From Whitmania pigra (taxonomy: Eukaryota > Annelida > Clitellata > Hirudinida > Haemopidae), in contig JAJTWR010000067.1 in the NCBI GenBank assembly GCA_021613335.1, positions 1,251,501 to 1,315,500 of the forward strand: a stretch of DNA of 64,000 nucleotides, given 5' to 3'. The notes beneath the pieces are model-generated. The model did not search any database. It had not been told where the DNA came from and saw only the letters and a program-made list of their open reading frames with translations. How positions within the stretch are numbered: the stretch's first letter is position 1; each line of letters starts with the position of its first letter. The translations under genes were made by a program, and so were the position numbers. Positions 39,898 through 53,979 of this stretch are shown here, one piece after another.

Positions 39898-42800
39898 ATG
39901 ATGTCAAGTGAATTTGATGGATCTTGGATCTTAAACATATTGATCACGGATTTGCAAATTGAAAAGTCTCTGAGGGTAAAAGGGGATCTTCACATAGGAG
40001 GTCTAATGCTCAAATTGGTTGAGTCCATCGGTACGTTGGATACTGCCATTTCTCGCTTATTTTCAAGTTTTTGTATCTAGTAGTTGACCAATAATAATTA
40101 TTGGCTTTGAGAAATTATTTTAGAAAATTATCAATAAGCGTAGGCACCCTTTAACACAGTTTGGAAAACCACACAGAATCCCTTTGTTTCTTATGTACGG
40201 TAATGTATTCTGAATAGACTCTAATTATTGTTTGCAAGTATAACTAATACTGTAATTTATGCTTTATATACATTTTAAAACTCCTATTGAAGTGATTCTT
40301 TACAACTTAACCATATCTTGTACAGTAGTTATAATCGCCATAATAATTAGGTATTGTGGATGAAGGACTTGCATGGTTTAATTACATTTAGATAATAGTT
40401 TGTTTATCACTTTGACATCCTGGTTCAAATAATTGCCGAAGAGATGTAGGGAATACTTAATGAAATTATTAATTATTTACTGGCGTAAGAATAAAATCGC
40501 TAGTAAGTTATAGCGTTTTCGTAAGCAAAGATTTTGTAATTCTATTTTATAAATAACTTAATAAAACTGAACTTTTTAGAGGTGTCAGCCGATTGGTCAG
40601 ATCATTCGTTCTATTGGAGCGAAAAATCCCTCTGGTTGACGAGGGCTAAATCCACACTGGACCAGCATGGCGTGCAAGCAGACGCCAAACTTTGGTTCAC
40701 TCCGATGCATAAAAGCGTGCAGGTTTAATTCTGACCACTAAATTTTAAGCAAGCTCACTCATAGCTTTTTTAATTATTTCATGGCTACTCGATATTTAGT
40801 CATTTTGTTTCTCTTTCGAAGATTCAATTGCCCGATCTGAAGGCGCCGACGTTCAGAGTCAACTTTTCAGTTAATGTGTTTAGCGTGGTGATCAGGCTGT
40901 GCAGAGAATTGGGTAGGAGACGATATTAAGTTAATTAATTTGTTGGTTATTTATTAACATCTTCAACTTCAAAGGAAGCCTGCAATTTATTTCGCTTATT
41001 CTCAGCGCCTCCAGTTGAATGGACGAGGAAGAAATTTTAATAATGCAAAGTTATTATTTTTTAATGATAAGTGGCTATTGAATCTAACTGTCGTTTGACA
41101 ATGGCCAGAAGTTTATAGTTATCATTTGTTATCACCGTGAGAAACATCGATTATTTCTGGGAAACAAAACTTCTCAGGCATAAGACATCCGGAAGAATTG
41201 TCCTTGATGCGCAAACTTGAACCCCATGAGCTAAAACGTAACCAGGGAGCATCAGGAACAAGGTCAGCCAACAGGCTACCAACAGGAATGCATAATCCAT
41301 CCATGAGTGCATCAAATCCTGCCCTGAATGAGATCAGAACCCCAGGGACATCTGGGCTATCGACCCCAGAGGTTTCAAAATAATTGATTATATTCTTCTT
41401 GGTCCCAAAATATGAGAAGTGCTGATTACTATAATATTATTTTTTATGAATAATTAAGGATGTAATATTTTCAAAGTACTTCTTTCAACTTTTTATCTGA
41501 TAAATTAATCTCTTCAATGCTAATTCAGGGTACTTTATCTAGGGGACTTCTGAGTGCCCATAGCTCTCCATCCTATACCTACAATGCCAATGGCATGCAG
41601 ACTCCAGGGTCAATGGACAGTCTGGACATGGATGCCTCCCTGGAAGGGGGACAGTATGACAACATTCCGGTCTTGCAAAACCTTTTGCCGAAAGCTAAGA
41701 ACCTGAGCGAGATGGCACGGCTGAACTCTGCGTTAGTTCTTAGTTTGTGGTGTTGATGATGGCAGAGAAGGGCATTTGTAATCATCATGACTCCTACTGA
41801 TGTGTCACTTTTGTGAATTGTTCACTGAGCTTAATAGCTTTTGAAAATAGCATCAGTAACATTTATTCCCTTGCAGCTTAACATTCAAGTACATTAATAT
41901 TTTATCACAACCATTTTGTTAGGACCGCACGTTTCACCATGTTCAGTTCTCACCTCTGGCTTTCCATTTGACTGCAAATTAACTTTGCAAGAAGCTGTTG
42001 CGTTCATTTTAGAATAATATTATTGGCTTTTTAATCATTTTCCTCCAGATGGCTTGACTCTTCGAGGTCACTAATGGAACAGGATGTAAAAGAAGATGCC
42101 ATCCTTCTCCTCCGGTTCAAGTTTCTCAACTTCTTTGACCTCAAGTCCAAGGTGGGTCCATTCTTATTTGGAAGTTAAGGCTGGAATTACGTTTCTCTTA
42201 TTTTTGATAAATGAGAATATCGTGATTATTACTGAAAATTAAGAAAGTTTGATAATATTTCAGAAGATAAATTATATTTGCCATCTAAATAAAGAATATT
42301 GTTTTCAAATGTCAATTGAGTATTTTGAATTTTATGGCTAAGTTTTTTGGTAATAAGAATGTTCTATTTTCTAAAATGTAAATCATTAAATAATGGTGTA
42401 ATAATATAAACACTGAATTGGTATTGATGTCCTGGTTTATTGTTGTTATTATTATTATTACTTAATTATCATTAAATATCATTAAAACCTATTTAATGTA
42501 GTAACATCATTTAAAATAATATTTATCTCAGTATGATCATTTGCGCATCCACTTCATCTACGAACAAGCGAAGTCATCGATCATCTCCGAAGAATTGATG
42601 TGCTCTGAAGATGAGATGGTCATGTTTGCTGCACTACAGGTGTTTTAGAAAATTTGTTAGCAACAATAATAATGGTAATAATAATAATAAAATAATAATA
42701 ATAATAATAATTATAATAATAATAATGATAATAACAACAATAACAATAGTAATAATAATAATATTGATGATGATGGTGATGACGATGGCGATGATGATTG

Positions 42801-45360
42801 TTCTACCGGTATTGCTGAAATATCATTAATAAGAATAACATATCATTACTAACAACTTTTTAATTTATTTTTTTAAAAAACACAAATTTATGAAGCCAAT
42901 TTTGCTTTCCCTGATCATATAATTTGTTCATTCAATCTGCTGAAGTTATTCAAATTAAATGAATTATTTTTTAAGTTGTCTAATTATTTATTTACCTTAT
43001 TATTATTATTTTCATTAAATTTTCCAGGCTCAGGTTGAAAAGCAATCATCAAGTCTGGATGCTCTCCCAAAGCATGGTGAGGAATATTTGGGATTTAAAG
43101 ATCTGAAGTTGTATTAATTAAAATTTATTAAATTAAATTATACGGAATTCTAAAATATTTTATTCTTTCAATTTTGTTAGAAGAGCTATCAGAAGATGAA
43201 ATAGACTCTGCACTGGCTGACCTTCAGGTTTCTCTTGAAGGTCACAGTGATGAGAATCCCAGGAATGTCACTCAAACTCCGAAGCTGAAGAATTGGCTGA
43301 GATGCTGCAAGTGGGTTTGGGCCATTTGATCAATTAACTTTTTGAATGAGTAATTATGTGATTAATTAATCTAATGAACGGGTTTGTTATGAACAAATTA
43401 ATGTAACATTTGTCCAATACTTTTTTGCTATTCTGGTACTTTTCAATTTTTTGGTTTTAAGAAATCTGAATCTCTTTTGTAAATTCACTTGCATTCGGTT
43501 TTTTTAACTGCTATGGAGCTCTAAAAATTTGTAAATATGCTTATGCCTGGATGTTTTAAGTGATTAAATAAAATAGATACAAAAATACAAATAAAGTACA
43601 ATTAAATAAAAAAGAATTTAAAAAAGAAAATGATATGGTGCTATGAGATTGTTAAGGTTGTGAAGCAGTTTATGACAGGGATGCGTTCCATTTCAAAATC
43701 ATGACGAATTAACAAATGAATAAACAAACGAAGACAAATCCCATTTTCTTTTCAAGGCCTCGGAAATACCACGTGAGAACGTTCAAAAGCTACTGGTTCG
43801 TCCTGAGGGACCGCACCCTGGCCATATACAACAATGACCTCGAAGGGGATGATGACCTCCTTCAACAATATGAACTTTCAGGTGTGTTTTGCCCCTGATT
43901 TTTAATGAATTGTTGATTCAAGTCATTGAGATGATTAAGTCAATAAGCATTAAATGTTACTTATGTGATGTAGTTCAAATCATCTATTGTTCGATTTTTA
44001 TTTTGGCTTCAAAGTATTACTCATATTTCCATACATCTGTGGTTTTTACGAAATTGAACCACCCTCATCTGTAAAAGCATCTCAAACGATCATGTTTGTA
44101 TTCCAGAAAACGAAGGCTTCACAATGTTTCCAATGTGCAGTGTCTCCACCGGACGGTTCCTCATAAAACTTGTCCTCCACAAGGGCAAAACATCCTCAGA
44201 ATTGTGGCTGAGACCTGATCATGTGAGTATTACTTAGCATCTACATAAAATTATAATTGATGTAATCTAATGACAATTTTTTTTGGTGCATTGGTAATTA
44301 TAATGATATTTAAGACAATGATGATGATTTGATGATGATGATGGATTAGCATTTTAACATTTCAAAATCTTGTTTCTCCATAAAATCAAAGGAAGAGCAG
44401 TACGTGAAGTGGCTGGCTGCCTTTCGGGTCATCCGGCAGGGTCGAACGATGGCCGACATCAAGATGTACGAAGACGAGCTAAAGTCCATCGAGTCTCTTC
44501 TTAACATGCAGAGGACAAGCGAAGTGCATTCACGGCCAGACTTGGATCCTAGCGACCTCAGACCCGAGAGACTTTTTGCACCAAGGTTTCTCAGCAAGAG
44601 CAAAATGAAGCAGGTTTGCCAGATTGACAACTATGGCTTGTGATGTTAACAAATGCAAATATTAAGGGTTGACTACTGATTTGCCCATTCCCCAGTGATT
44701 TATCTGCTAATATGTTAATCAAGTCCTTAAAGAACTCTGTCAACTTGAGGGATTCAATAAACCAACTTGTTTATTCAGTTGTTGCCAAGGACTGTCAATG
44801 CCAATTCAAATATGAGGCAGATGAGCAAGGTAGACGCCCAACTGAACTATATCAAGGCTTGGCAAATGTTGCCACTATTTGGATTTAGATATTTTATTAT
44901 AAACCTGAAGAATTCAAAGAAAGAGGTGAAACGTTCTAATTTAATTGCTCATATGTTAAGAAAATCTTTAGCAAGTTGCATTTATTGTAGGAGCTTCTTG
45001 GCATAGGTACTGACAGGTTGGTCAAAATGGACATAAAAAAAGGCGAAATTACAAAAACCTGGATGTACAAGACCATTACCACTTGGAGTGTCAATTGGGA
45101 ATTTAAGCAGGCATGCTATTTCAATAATCACTGTTAAACCAAAAAAATTGGCTTTTTAACACCTTCTTTATTGTCATTTATAAAAGGTTCAGGTGTTGTT
45201 CGAAGATGATGCCGAATTAGCATTTCAATGTCTGACTGCAGGATGCAAGGTGATCCACGAATTCATCGGTGGTTACATTTTCCTGTCCATGCGCTCTGGC
45301 GACAAGAGTCAGGCTCTTAATGAAGAACTTTTCCATAAGCTGACGGGGGGATGGGTCTGA
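39898..45360 (+). CDS. Kindlin (FERMT family, UNC-112 orthologue)
   Basis: Fifteen exons: 39898-40030, 40580-40722, 40822-40912, 41178-41371, 41529-41731, 42049-42151, 42532-42639, 43028-43076, 43181-43310, 43757-43881, 44107-44222, 44392-44613, 44779-44925, 44991-45110 and 45187-45360; phases agree and give 685 aa, the family length. The F0 lobe starts [19 protein letters not shown] (in-frame ATGs at 39898 and 39901). F1 has [14 protein letters not shown]2 begins [17 protein letters not shown]. The inserted PH domain spans exons 10-12 ([16 protein letters not shown]). F3 ends [18 protein letters not shown] and KLTGGWV. Kindlins bind integrin beta tails with talin at focal adhesions and muscle attachments. 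At the F3 site where vertebrate kindlins have QW, this protein reads TTW. Intron 14 seems to begin with GC (AAGCAG|GCATGC). Confidence 0.95.
42667..42800. repeat. AAT and GAT/GAC microsatellite in kindlin intron 7
   Basis: AAT units run from 42667 and change into GATGATGATGGTGATGACGATG toward 42800. The GAY part is on the kindlin sense strand. Confidence 0.9.
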
Positions 45361-45710
45361 GATTTGTTACCGCTTTGGTTTCGGTAGTCTTAACTTACTT
45401 TTTGTCGGCTTTAATAGAATCAATTATATAATACAGTTCTGTCTTGTTACTTTTTAGTGCTAAAAAATGAATCTTTGACATTTTCGAGTCGTTCAGTGGT
45501 TCTTTGCTTGGTTCAAAATAAGTGTTTTATCGCGCGGCACCTAATTAATATCGTTTTTACTGCCGGGATATTTTAAATTTTAACGTCTCGATTATTCTAC
45601 ATATACATTTATTATCCCAACTAGTATTTTTCTTTTAACGGGGTTCGGTCCATTATCGAAGGGGGAATAGATCGGGGTACATTGTTGAAGCATCGGACGA
45701 CACAAACGTT
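45361..45710. promoter_or_regulatory. Intergenic region between kindlin and the acidic-protein gene
   Basis: 350 bp that must include the kindlin 3' UTR and the promoter of the next gene. CpGs increase near 45530-45700 just before the ATG. No specific motif was identified. Confidence 0.35.
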
Positions 45711-47425
45711 ATGGACGATAGTGTACCGATTGGAGTATCGGAAGACGGATTGGAGGATTGTATAAAAGGTGAAAAGTTACATATTATCGATACGATATGG
45801 TTTACCTAAGTTGGTCCACGAACGTTGAATTAATAATTAATTAAATAATAAATAAACAAATTAGGTTTTGATGAGTGATCGAGTCGAAAGTTACTTTTTC
45901 AAACGGAATTGCAAAATCGCTTTAGGTGACCAGATAACGATAATCAAACGAAATCCAACAAAGCGTTTCCTTGAAACATAACACCAAGTAATGCAAGCAT
46001 GGGCATCAAACAACATTTACAATGAATCAGCAGGAAGTTGTTGTAATTCTCGACAAAGTACTGATCATATGGTTATCATCACAGATTGGGCATCAATGCT
46101 CAGGACTCTATGCTCCCATGAACACTCATGACTGCTTTGAGCCTTGGCAACTGCGGCGTTGTGAGATGATTAATTGGGCACTTCTTAGTTTTAAGTGTAA
46201 GGTTGAGTGAGGCATGAAGGTAGTCCAGGTTAATCATCTTTGTGTGTTTAGATGCTGTTGGAAATTATGCTAAAGGCATACATACTTGATAGAATAAGAA
46301 AAATTCAAGACATGATCTTTTAGGATCCTTGTTATATAAATAAAACATTAGCTATTTGATATTTTTTTGTTCATTGAAAGTGTTTTGTTAATGCCACAGA
46401 TGTCTCAAATCAAGACATCTTTAAGATGCATTGATGCACTTATAAACCATATAATTTGAACTGTAACTTGTTCATCAATTTCACTTTTTTTTGATTTGTT
46501 CTGTATGCCAGCTGCACTTTCTTACAAAACATCAAATGAGTTCACTAAGTGTTTTGCCTCTGATTTTAAAATGACATTAGTAAAGTTCTTTTCTAAATAT
46601 TATTTAGAGACCACTGCGACATGCCGATAAAACAATGTCATTAACTTTAAACAATACGATTGCTGATTAAAACATTTTATTAAGAAACTCATTCTTTCAG
46701 AAGGCAGTGAGGAGAGCGAAGCATTTCAAAGGAAAAGGAAGAAGAAGATGATGACAGCCAACGAGAGGACGAGCGCATCCTGCCCTATAAACGAGCGGAA
46801 CGTGGAGAACATCCTGGATCGCACGCTCCTCGTAACAGAATCGCTTCAACAGCTCTTGAACTCCTACAAGGACGAGCTCAAGAGGGTCGGGGGCGGCCAG
46901 TCCCTGAGCGGAACTATGAAGGTAGCGGGAATCAAGAAGCGCATCGAGATCGCCAAGAAGATGACCAAGGCCTACGTCAACTATCAGCAGGCCATCGATG
47001 ACATCGCCGAGCTCGGAAGGAGCGAAGAGGAACTCGACGAGGAAGATTACGACGAGGAGGAATACTACGACGATGGCTTTGGGAAGGAGCGATTCGACGA
47101 GCTCGAAGCGGATTCCGACGCCGCGCCCGTCAAGTCGCACCGTGCCGTCGCCGACGAGAGGAAAGCGCAGAAAAAGTCGGAGCCTCCGAGGAACTATCCC
47201 GCTCCGTCCAGGTTTTCGGAGTTCGACGACTCCGATCGATCTTGGAGGGAGGAAATGGTGGCAGCAAAGGAAAACAAATATTGGTACGGGAAGGACGGCT
47301 ATTCCGGGGAGGAGCTGTCTTACGGAACGAACGTGTCGGACGACTTGTGGATGAGCTGCGAACCTGGATCAGACGACGAGACCATTTACAACGTAGGCTT
47401 CCCAAAGTTCACCTCGAGAAAGTAG
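45711..47425 (+). CDS. Acidic charged protein of unknown function (260 aa)
   Basis: Two exons, 45711-45768 and 46701-47425, join in phase 1 to give 260 aa starting MDDSVPIGVSEDGLEDCIK. A basic patch follows (FQRKRKKKM). A helical segment (about residues 50-110, NVENILDRTLLVTESLQQLL and IKKRIEIAKKMTKAYVNYQ) looks coiled-coil or helical-bundle forming. It is followed by a strongly acidic tract (EEELDEEDYDEEEYYDDG) and an aromatic C-terminal third (KENKYWYGKDGYSGEEL, PGSDDETIYNVGF). There is no signal peptide or membrane segment; nuclear or cytosolic location is inferred from charge. Codons in exon 2 are far richer in G and C than in neighbouring genes. I do not recognise the family. The open length, clean splice and codon bias make it a real gene. 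Confidence 0.75.
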
Positions 47426-47799
47426 ACTGTCCGCGCGAAACTCTTGCTTGTCTGAAATATAATTGAGAATTGAGGATCAGTTATTTTCAAACACCGTTCA
47501 TACCTGGATAGCTGTTCTGTTGTGGAGCCATCACGTTTGTGTATATATTTAAACGGTCTCCAGTCTCTCTTCTTACTCTTGTGAACTGCAATAATAAAAA
47601 TTAATTAAACAATCACAATAATAGAAATAATAATAATAATAAAAATAATAATAATCGGAAAGAAAACCTGGGCCCTTATCTCGATTTACTTTTGAGCGGT
47701 TCTCGTGGTTGCCTTGGCAACCGATGCGGCGTGTTTCGACGTCGATGCTATTTTCGAGCCTCATGCAGTAGAATTCTGATTCGAACTGAGTCGTTAGCC
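47426..47799. promoter_or_regulatory. Intergenic region before the PG-rich repeat gene
   Basis: 374 bp with an AAT/AAA repeat at about 47615-47655. It should include the 3' end of the acidic-protein gene and the next promoter. Nothing else is recognisable. Confidence 0.35.
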
Positions 47800-50700
47800 A
47801 TGTCTGGAACGCAGGAGAGAAAAGCGGCTTCTGGATTTGGAAGCCGCTGTGGCAGGTTAGTCGTGCTTGAGATGGTATGCCGGGAAAGTAGCTTGGGTCA
47901 AATTGCACACACTAGTAGGGAGTCAGCTCTTTCAAATGCGCTACAAAAATTTTAGACTTTCTAAGATGAACAGATTAGCAAGTAAAAAGGAGAGAATGGA
48001 CACGCTTAATATCTGATGTTTCATTTGAAAGGTTTGCTTTTGTTGGACTCCATCCGAAGTTTTTGAAGGAGGGAAATGTGACTAAATCTACAGTTGGTAT
48101 TGTCTGTGAAGACGTATTTCTGTCCCTAGCCTGTCATGGTCATGACTTTAGTCTTAATTTTGTGCACCATTGCAATCACCGCATATAAATCCTGTAAGCA
48201 ACATTCCTAGACTGCATTTATCGAAGGTGAAAACTGCATGCCGAAATATCTTCCTTGTTTACCTCGAAAATTGAAGCACGTGATAGCTGTGCAATGACGC
48301 TTGCTTGTGTCGGCCGTCAGTTGAAGTCCATCATTGGTCGAAAGCACCAACTACGCCTGATAAGGAGAATCTTTAAATAACAACAGAATAATCTTGGACC
48401 TGGAAGTTATGATCTTGGAGGCACAGACTCATCGGATGAAAAAACGAGGAAGTGCCAAAGCGGTGGTTGGAAAAGGCAATTGGAAATGGAAAGATGGTCT
48501 TCGATACCGTACTTCGGATGTAAAGACGCGAGAATCAAAGAAAAAGAACTGGTATGCTATTTTTTTTAATTTAAAAAAGAATTTCCAATCGAACTCCCAC
48601 TAATAATTAATGAATTATTTATTCAATTTCTTAATTTATTTCCGATTTCTTCGTTATTTATAAAATATTTTATTATTGTTAAGACGAGAAAACTCGGCCC
48701 AGGAAAATATTTTAAAAACCTCGATAGTTCAAACAGCATAAAGGTTGCTTCAAGGAAAGGACTCATGGATTCTCATGTACCGAGATTCGATAGCGATCCA
48801 GACAAGGCTTGTATTGTTTATCGTCTACCCTTTGATTAGTGGCACTAAGTTAATTAATTAATTATAAAAATATATGTACAAAGAGGCGCCTATTTTATCT
48901 GGGGTTTCGATACAGTAACGATTCCATCTACTATCTGTCGACACTACCTGGGAAAAACTGCGATCTTAAACGTTAAACGGTTACAGGTGACAATGTACAA
49001 AGTTCATAGGTGACAGAGGAAGAATTGTATGACTTGCGTGAGATCCATGCTCCATGTAATCTCATAGAATAATGTGTACGAAGCAGATAGGGATATACTT
49101 TGCCAATCTTAAGCAGTTAATAATGCTTCAGAACTGCATAATCTTGGTACGAAACGATTAACATATTTGCAATCTTTCGTAGCATGGATTCCCGGGGCCT
49201 GGTTACTACGGCATACCTCGAGATACGAAATCAAACGTGGACTTTGGCACGGTCGGTCTTCTTAGTTCAACCAGCAAAAGAATGAACAACGAGGTAATGA
49301 GCACACACGATGATGATTCATAACTTTTGAATAAACATTTGTAAGGCAATGTTTTATATGATCATGTGTATTATTATTATTATTATCACTACTATCTTAT
49401 TAATTTGAAAAGTTCAAAAAAAAAAAAAAACGGGCGACGCAGTAAATTTAAACTGTAAATTAGGAAAATTCGTTTACTATTGATAACATTCTACACAAGC
49501 AACAGTTCTAGAAGAGTTTACATAAATAAAGTGGAACAAAAAATATTAACAACAGTATTACAGATTAAACTATATTTTTTCAAGAATCAGAATGCCTGGG
49601 TGGGCCCAGGTACGTACGAAGTGAAAGGGTCGATAGAGGAACTCCTAAGGAAAAAAACGGGTACCAAGGGACCTTACGATTGTTTCTCACTTGACAGAAA
49701 CAAGCCCGTGCTTACAGGACACCGATCGGTTCTGGTATTCAATTATTATTTTTATTTTATCAAGACTGAAAAATAGATTATTAAGTAAAATAAATTACAT
49801 AAATGAGCAAATTCTTAATAAGGATTTAAGCCCCTGCATAATTATATAACTAGACGATTTAAATTGCAATTTAAGATGATTACCATTCCCTACTGCAATA
49901 ACTGAGCCATTTATGTAGCTCTTGGTGCCGAGGACGCTGGCGATGACGTAATCTAGGTTAAGGGCAAGAACTAGTTCGTCCGTTCGTCTAGCTTCATAAG
50001 CAGGAAAAGTTCATGATAATAAATACTTGCTGAGAAGAAGCTAATTATTTATTCTGTAAAATTATTTTTTTAAATTTATTTATGACCTTAGTGAAAGATA
50101 ATATTTTTTTAAATTTATTTGTAACCTTACTGTATGCTATAAATATCACTCACTCAGCCTCATATGAATGAAATACTTTTTAACAGGATAAATCTAGATT
50201 TTATTCTTGAATTCAGAGTATTATTGTTGTATCAGATGTACCAAAACAAAACAAATAGGAAACGCAAAAAAAGACAAAAATAACTCTAGGGTCTTAAAGA
50301 AATGGCTTAAAATTAAAAAAACGCCTGCTTAATTAATTTTAATTTAATTTTAATCATAATCCACAGTTTCAGGAAAGAAAAATGATTAAATAAAATAAAA
50401 CTGCTTGAAAGTTTAAATTTGACTCCAGGTTGCGCACGAATTAGGACCAGGTGAATATGGTGTAACATCAGCTCCATCAAAACATATACCTGGAAAGTTC
50501 AGTCACTTGAGTAGAGAGCCAAAAACTTCAGAAGATAATTTTGTTAATATTAATTTGAAATATATGTTTAACAAATATTTTTGTCAGTTAATATTTTTTA
50601 ATTAATAATAGTAGTTCTTTAATTAATTAGCGTAATGTTTCATAATTTCAAAACGACAGAACTTCGTAAACATGCTTTATAAATATGATACATTTTCAGA

Positions 50701-51313
50701 ATATTTTCACTACCATGGATAATCACCATTCTATAATAATATAGCAAATATTGCAAATATTTAAATAAATATTGTTAAAAACTAAATGTAATTAATAACA
50801 ATTAAAAGGTATTTTTCAAATCATTTTTCTAACAGCCAGGACCTGGTCATTATAATCCAAAGATGGCAGACGACGTTGCTTTATTTCAAATCAAACATCC
50901 ACCATTCTTGTCCAGCACTTCCAGAAGCAGACACATCACTAAATCTCTACGCCAAGGAAAATCGGTCAGTCTGTAAATTTACAAAGAATTTAGTTAAATC
51001 CAAAGCTTATATTTTCGGGAACCGCTCGGAAAATCTGTATTTAGTTATTAATATTAATCCATTTAGAATTATTAATTTCAAGTTAATGTGTTCAGATTAT
51101 TCGTGTCGCCATCTTATTGATAATATTTTTATTATTAATAAGAAATTATTTATTGAAATGTTTTTTTACTCAAAAAATGGTTTAAATTTATAGTCAGGGG
51201 TTGGGCCAGGAAGATACGAAATTCAGGATTTTATTGGAAAGTCCACTTCTGGTCATCAAAGCTGTTTTCTGTCAAAGAGTGTTTTTCCTGATTATAAGCT
51301 GCTGATGAAATAA
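47800..51313 (+). CDS. Sperm-tail PG-rich repeat (SHIPPO) protein, LEXM/CIMAP2-like
   Basis: Nine exons: 47800-47855, 48032-48113, 48387-48551, 48684-48806, 49183-49293, 49585-49734, 50429-50542, 50836-50964 and 51194-51313; they join in frame and give about 349 aa starting MSGTQERKAASGFGSR. Successive exons each carry a PG-rich motif: LGPGSYDLGG, LGPGKYFKNL, FPGPGYYGIP, VGPGTYEVKG, LGPGEYGVTS, PGPGHYNPKM and VGPGRYEIQD. Such repeats occur in microtubule inner proteins and outer doublet proteins of cilia and flagella. The N-terminal block RFAFVGLHPKFLKEG and the 'SxEELLRKK...RGPYDC' type spacing suggest the LEXM/CIMAP2 group, with moderate confidence. The exon 2 donor is uncertain (48113 keeps frame; 48095 does not). 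The exon 4 donor is AAG|GCTTGT (GC) or a GT 15 bp further on. Confidence 0.82.
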
Positions 51314-51655
51314 GTTTTAATATCAGTTTGCTCTCAATGCATTGTTGGTAGTTGACATAATGCGATTAATAATTGTAATATATTAATTAATTATCATGAA
51401 ATTACAGGCAAACGTTTTCGTGAATTAGCACTATGCAAGTGTTTCTAATAGGCAAAATAAATTAATTATAATAGCAATATTTTCAATGTAATAGATCTGT
51501 ATTTAGTCATTAAAAAATAACGTTTTTAAGTTTTATTAAGTTATAATTATTACGTGTTTTGAATAATAAATTCTAATGCAAGGATGTTGTCTATCCTTGT
51601 TATTATTTTGTTTCACTTTGGAGAAGCAACTAGATGCTAAGCGTGAAACTGCTAT

Positions 51656-52008
<353 letters not shown>

Positions 52009-52189
52009 TTCGTAATTGTTTGTACTCTTGTCATTTTCTTTTCATCCGGTTACTTAAAACTAAAAATAAAATTTTCGAAAACAAAGTCTGTAAGGATGGG
52101 AACACCGCTCAAAATAATAAAAAATTATTGTTAACGTGTTTAAAAATATTTTTTGCAACAGTAACAGGATTCCTCGGCCTTATTTATAT

Positions 52190-52360
52190 TGGCTGATAAA
52201 TTATATTGTCCGATAAATAATGTAGCAAAATAGATTTATTACCTAATAAATAATATTGACTAATAAATATTGTTACCAAATAAATTATATTGCTCAATTA
52301 ATTATATTATCTTATAAGTTAATGCCTAATAAATTATATTGCCTAACAAATTAATATTCA
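52190..52360. repeat. Degenerate tandem repeat, unit about 17 bp
   Basis: Units resembling TAATAAATTATATTGCC recur about nine times with substitutions and small gaps. Function, if any, is unknown. Confidence 0.6.
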
Positions 52361-52756
52361 CGAAATATTGTGAGTTGTCGACAAGTTATCATCAGTGATG
52401 CAATAGAGACTTTCCAGAATGTTTTGGTGGCAATTTTAACTAAAAATCCTTGAATATTTTACCTAACAATAGAAGGTTACCAGGTACAATTTTTTCAATA
52501 TTAGTCTATTAAACGCAGACAATATTATTTGCACGTTATTAGTACTTTCAATTGCTTATAATTACTTTGGATTTTCCATAACCATGTTAAATAGTTTTTT
52601 TGATCCCTTTTTGAACGTTTTAAAAAAATTAATAGTTTAAATTTTAAAATGTAACATCACTCAAACGCGCCAGGTAGACATTTAAGTATTCGGTCCTTCT
52701 AGCCTAAACGATAAATAATCCACTGATAAGGATTTTGCCATGCCATCGAGTCAGCA

Positions 52757-53885
52757 ATGGCATCGAGCATAGTGCCTCTGTGTTCGGATAGTGTGCTGAA
52801 AGAATTCAACAGCCTCAGAACATCGGGAGAAGGATTTCATGGGCAGAATCAAAGATCAACCTCGGGAGGTCAAACGACTTCAAATCACTACGAACCCCCA
52901 AGTCCTCACTACGAACGCGTTATCGAGGTGAGGATTTTTTTTGGCATGGACCAGGTATGCTAGTTTTGCTTTGTCCAGGGATGAGGTGGCAAATCCTCAA
53001 ACAATTAATATTTTAAACATTTTAATTATTTTAATTATTTTTTATTGGTTCTAGTCAAAACGCAGCCCCTACGTTATGTCAACTTGATAATGGAAAAGCA
53101 AAACAAAAAAAAACTTTAAAACTCGGGCGGGTCCCACAAATTTGGCGAGCCCACGGGCACTCGCCCCCTCTGGCCTGCTTACCGTCACGGTGGACGATGG
53201 CCTTTACTCAAAAAAATTTATTGGTCAACAAATGATCACTTCATTTTTAATCTGTATGACAGAAACATACATCTTTTACTAAAAAGGGTCAATCTATTTT
53301 TTGGACACCAACTTATCCCAGTCTAAATCAATGTGAAAGATATATGATTGGAGAAGATTGCTCCTACGGGTCAGTGCAGAATTTGATGAAATATTATTGA
53401 AATAATATTTTTTCTGCTCATTTATCTGCGTCATTATATAATTAATTGTTATGTACATTAATTATCATAAAATTGTACCTAATCATATTAATTAGTTGCT
53501 CATAAAATTACTTAATTAGGTATTGATTAATTAATGTAATTAAATTATAATTAAAAATTTTTATGATTAATTTATTTTATAAATGTCATTACAATAATAA
53601 TTACTATGAATGAAACATTAAATAAAACTGTAAAATATCGAAGTTTAAATAAAACGAATTTTATTAAAATTTCTCATCTTCCGAAAATATCAGGTACTTC
53701 AGAAGGAAGTCGAACCCTCTGTTCGTGAAATGTTCAGATTTCGATCAGCCACAGAACCACCGTTTCAGATGTTCTTGTAAATATGGAATCCTGACCATCA
53801 CAGTCTGCATTCTTATTGCATTATCTGTTACAATGACCTGCTGGATTTATGGATTAAACCTTGAAAGCGAGGTGCTATGTTTTCT

Positions 53886-53979
<94 letters not shown>

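Noticed and set aside
46022..46210. 62-codon ORF in the intron of the acidic-protein gene
   Set aside because: Skipping it gives an in-frame join of the two real exons; no domain is seen.
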